Below are positions 5,032 through 6,557 of a stretch of DNA of 6,557 bases, in pieces. Each line of letters starts with the position of its first letter. The first letter of the stretch is position 1. The notes beneath the pieces are model-generated. The model was not told the DNA's origin. It searched no databases and worked only from the letters and a program-made list of their open reading frames with translations. The stretch covers positions 1-6,557 of the forward strand of contig JAGOUF010000141.1 in the NCBI GenBank assembly GCA_018061385.1, given 5' to 3'. Origin of the DNA: Chitinophagaceae bacterium (GTDB lineage: Bacteria > Bacteroidota > Bacteroidia > Chitinophagales > Chitinophagaceae). The position numbers and the translations under genes are program-made.

Positions 5032-6557
5032 CTAAACAATACAAATACACCCCAACTCATTACATACGCTAAAAGGGTCATGTATACCAATTGAAAAATA
5101 GGCCATTTCCAAGTTTTTGTTTCTCGTTTTACTACAGCCAATGTGCTCATACATTGCATTGCCAAAACATAAAAAACCATGAGTGAAAGTGATGCAGGTA
5201 ATGTATATACTTTTTCTCCATTACTATGTTTTGCAGCTTTCATTTTTTGACGCAAAGACATATCATCGTTTTCCTCTACACTATATAAGGTAGCCATTGT
5301 TCCTACAAAAACTTCTCTTGCCGCAAAGGATGTAATTAATGCAATACCAATTTTCCAATCGTAGCCCAAAGGTTCAATGATGGGTTCTATTTGTTTGCCT
5401 AAAATTCCAGCATACGAGTGTTTTAATTTTTCTGTAGAAGCAGCTTTACTTAATGAATCTTTTGCTGTAGGATTGGCTGTTGTTAATGCAGCATATTTGG
5501 TTTCAATATTTTTTAAATTATTACCTGGCCCATAGCTGCTTAAAAACCATAACAGTAAACTAATTACCATAATTACTTTACCAGCATCGGTTACAAAAAT
5601 TTTGGCTTTTTCAATCATAGTAATGCCAACATTCATCCAACGTGGACTTCTATAAACTGGCAATTCTAAAATAAAAAAACTTTTTTCTTTTACATTAATA
5701 AACCATTTCAACACATAACTAACCAATAATGCCATAACGGTTCCCAATAAATACAAGCACATCATTACCAAGCCTTGTAAACTTAAAAAACCAAAATAAT
5801 AATCGGAAGGAATAACCAAAGAAATTAAAATTGTGTACACTGGTAATCTTGCACTACAACTCATTAAAGGTGTAACCAAAATAGTAAGCAATCTTTCTTT
5901 TTTATTTTCAATATTTCTTGCACTCATAATGGCTGGCACAGCACAAGCTAAGCCACTAATCATAGGCATTACACTTTTACCATTTAAGCCAACCTTACGC
6001 ATTAATCTATCGCTTAAAAAACTAATCCTAGCCATGTAGCCAGTGTCTTCTAAAATGCTAATCAGCCCAAATAAAATCATTATTTGGGGTACAAAAATTA
6101 CAATGCCACTTAAACCAGCAACAACACCATTTATTAATAAATCGCTCCACCAAGATTCGGGTAAATTGTGTTGTAAAAACGAACTAATGATAGCAAAACC
6201 ACTTTCAATCCAGCCCATTGGAAATTGAGCCAACCAAAAAATACTTTGAAATAAAATAAACAATACTAATAACAAAAAAGAGTAACCCCAAACCTTATGC
6301 AATAAAATATCGTCTAACTTATCGGTAAATAATTTTCTTTCTAAGGGATCGGGCACAACAACATTTTGTTGCATAATATTTCTTATGCGTTGGTAACGTT
6401 GTAAAACTTCTTCGGCCTGTGTTTTTGTTGGATTAAATTTTGTTTCAACTTTAATTTTTTCAATTGCTTGATGTGTAGAAGAACTTAAAGGAAAATTTTC
6501 GTGATTAATTAAATAATGAACTGCAGTATAATCGTTTAATGTTGGTAATAATTTTTG
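5028..6557 (-). CDS. feoB: Ferrous iron transporter FeoB, C-terminal part
   Basis: FeoB is the inner-membrane permease for Fe(II) uptake, gated by an N-terminal GTPase domain. The frame is open to the right edge, so the true start lies outside. The 509 visible residues begin with about 61 residues of the cytoplasmic linker (ending near AEEVLQRYQRIRN) and then the membrane domain; an internal ATG at 6374 is not the start. Diagnostic motifs, numbered from the window edge: LEDTGYMAR (about 169-177), the first gate GLACAVPAIM (202-211) with its conserved Cys at 205, PLMSCSARLPVY (230-241) with Cys 234, the second gate FAAREVFVGTM (411-421), and MQCMSTLAVVKRET (467-480) with Cys 469. These cysteines correspond by position to conserved FeoB cysteines. 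About eight hydrophobic segments are seen, with a polar loop of about 50 residues near 341-390. The C-terminus is a normal end, not a truncation. Regulation cannot be judged because the promoter is absent. Confidence 0.96.
   Translation of the reverse strand, partial: QKLLPTLNDYTAVHYLINHENFPLSSSTHQAIEKIKVETKFNPTKTQAEEVLQRYQRIRNIMQQNVVVPDPLERKLFTDKLDDILLHKVWGYSFLLLVLFILFQSIFWLAQFPMGWIESGFAIISSFLQHNLPESWWSDLLINGVVAGLSGIVIFVPQIMILFGLISILEDTGYMARISFLSDRLMRKVGLNGKSVMPMISGLACAVPAIMSARNIENKKERLLTILVTPLMSCSARLPVYTILISLVIPSDYYFGFLSLQGLVMMCLYLLGTVMALLVSYVLKWFINVKEKSFFILELPVYRSPRWMNVGITMIEKAKIFVTDAGKVIMVISLLLWFLSSYGPGNNLKNIETKYAALTTANPTAKDSLSKAASTEKLKHSYAGILGKQIEPIIEPLGYDWKIGIALITSFAAREVFVGTMATLYSVEENDDMSLRQKMKAAKHSNGEKVYTLPASLSLMVFYVLAMQCMSTLAVVKRETKTWKWPIFQLVYMTLLAYVMSWGVFVLFS

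Noticed and set aside
5833..6228. Plus-strand open frames opposite feoB.
   Set aside because: They are antisense to conserved FeoB gate motifs and have low-information translations.
5028..6374. A complete 448-residue FeoB-like protein starting at the ATG at 6374.
   Set aside because: The frame stays open upstream to the window edge and encodes a typical FeoB linker, so the ATG is internal and the gene is simply cut by the edge, not a natural GTPase-less FeoB.

Overview
The window looks like a chromosomal segment of a low-GC member of the Bacteroidota (about one third GC). The signs are AT-rich codon use, starts that mostly lack a Shine-Dalgarno sequence, a candidate Bacteroidota-type -7 box (TAnnTTTG form), and protein types common in that phylum: a secreted M23 peptidase with an Ig-like C-terminal part, a soluble GAF histidine kinase, and FeoB carrying a GLACAVPAIM gate. 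Chitinophagales would fit, but the sequence alone does not decide the order.

Layout, left to right. Positions 1-226 (minus) hold the first 75 codons of carB, cut by the left edge. Positions 227-404 are a divergent intergenic region containing the carB leader, with a GC-rich block and a small upstream reading frame. Positions 405-3244 (plus) are a tightly packed three-gene unit: a VanZ-like membrane protein, a secreted M23 metallopeptidase (9-bp gap), and a BCP-type peroxiredoxin (ATGA start/stop overlap). Positions 3373-3690 (plus) encode a 105-residue HExxH protein, preceded by a short GC-rich hairpin. Positions 3823-5031 (plus) encode a cytoplasmic GAF-domain histidine kinase. Positions 5028-6557 (minus) hold the C-terminal 509 residues of FeoB, whose N-terminal GTPase domain lies beyond the right edge; it converges on the kinase and overlaps it by 4 bp.

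Functionally this is a mixed housekeeping neighbourhood: arginine/pyrimidine precursor synthesis (carB), envelope maintenance (VanZ-like plus M23), peroxide defence (bcp), signalling (kinase) and ferrous iron uptake (feoB). Only the 405-3244 block looks like an operon. The peroxiredoxin in it is probably carried along rather than part of one envelope pathway.

No mobile element, CRISPR array, tRNA, rRNA, defence module or biosynthetic cluster is visible, and I found no convincing new system. The points most worth a second look are small: the carB leader, a slippery A AAA AAG heptamer just before the M23/bcp overlap, the hairpin before the HExxH gene, and the shared TTAA stop at the kinase/feoB junction.
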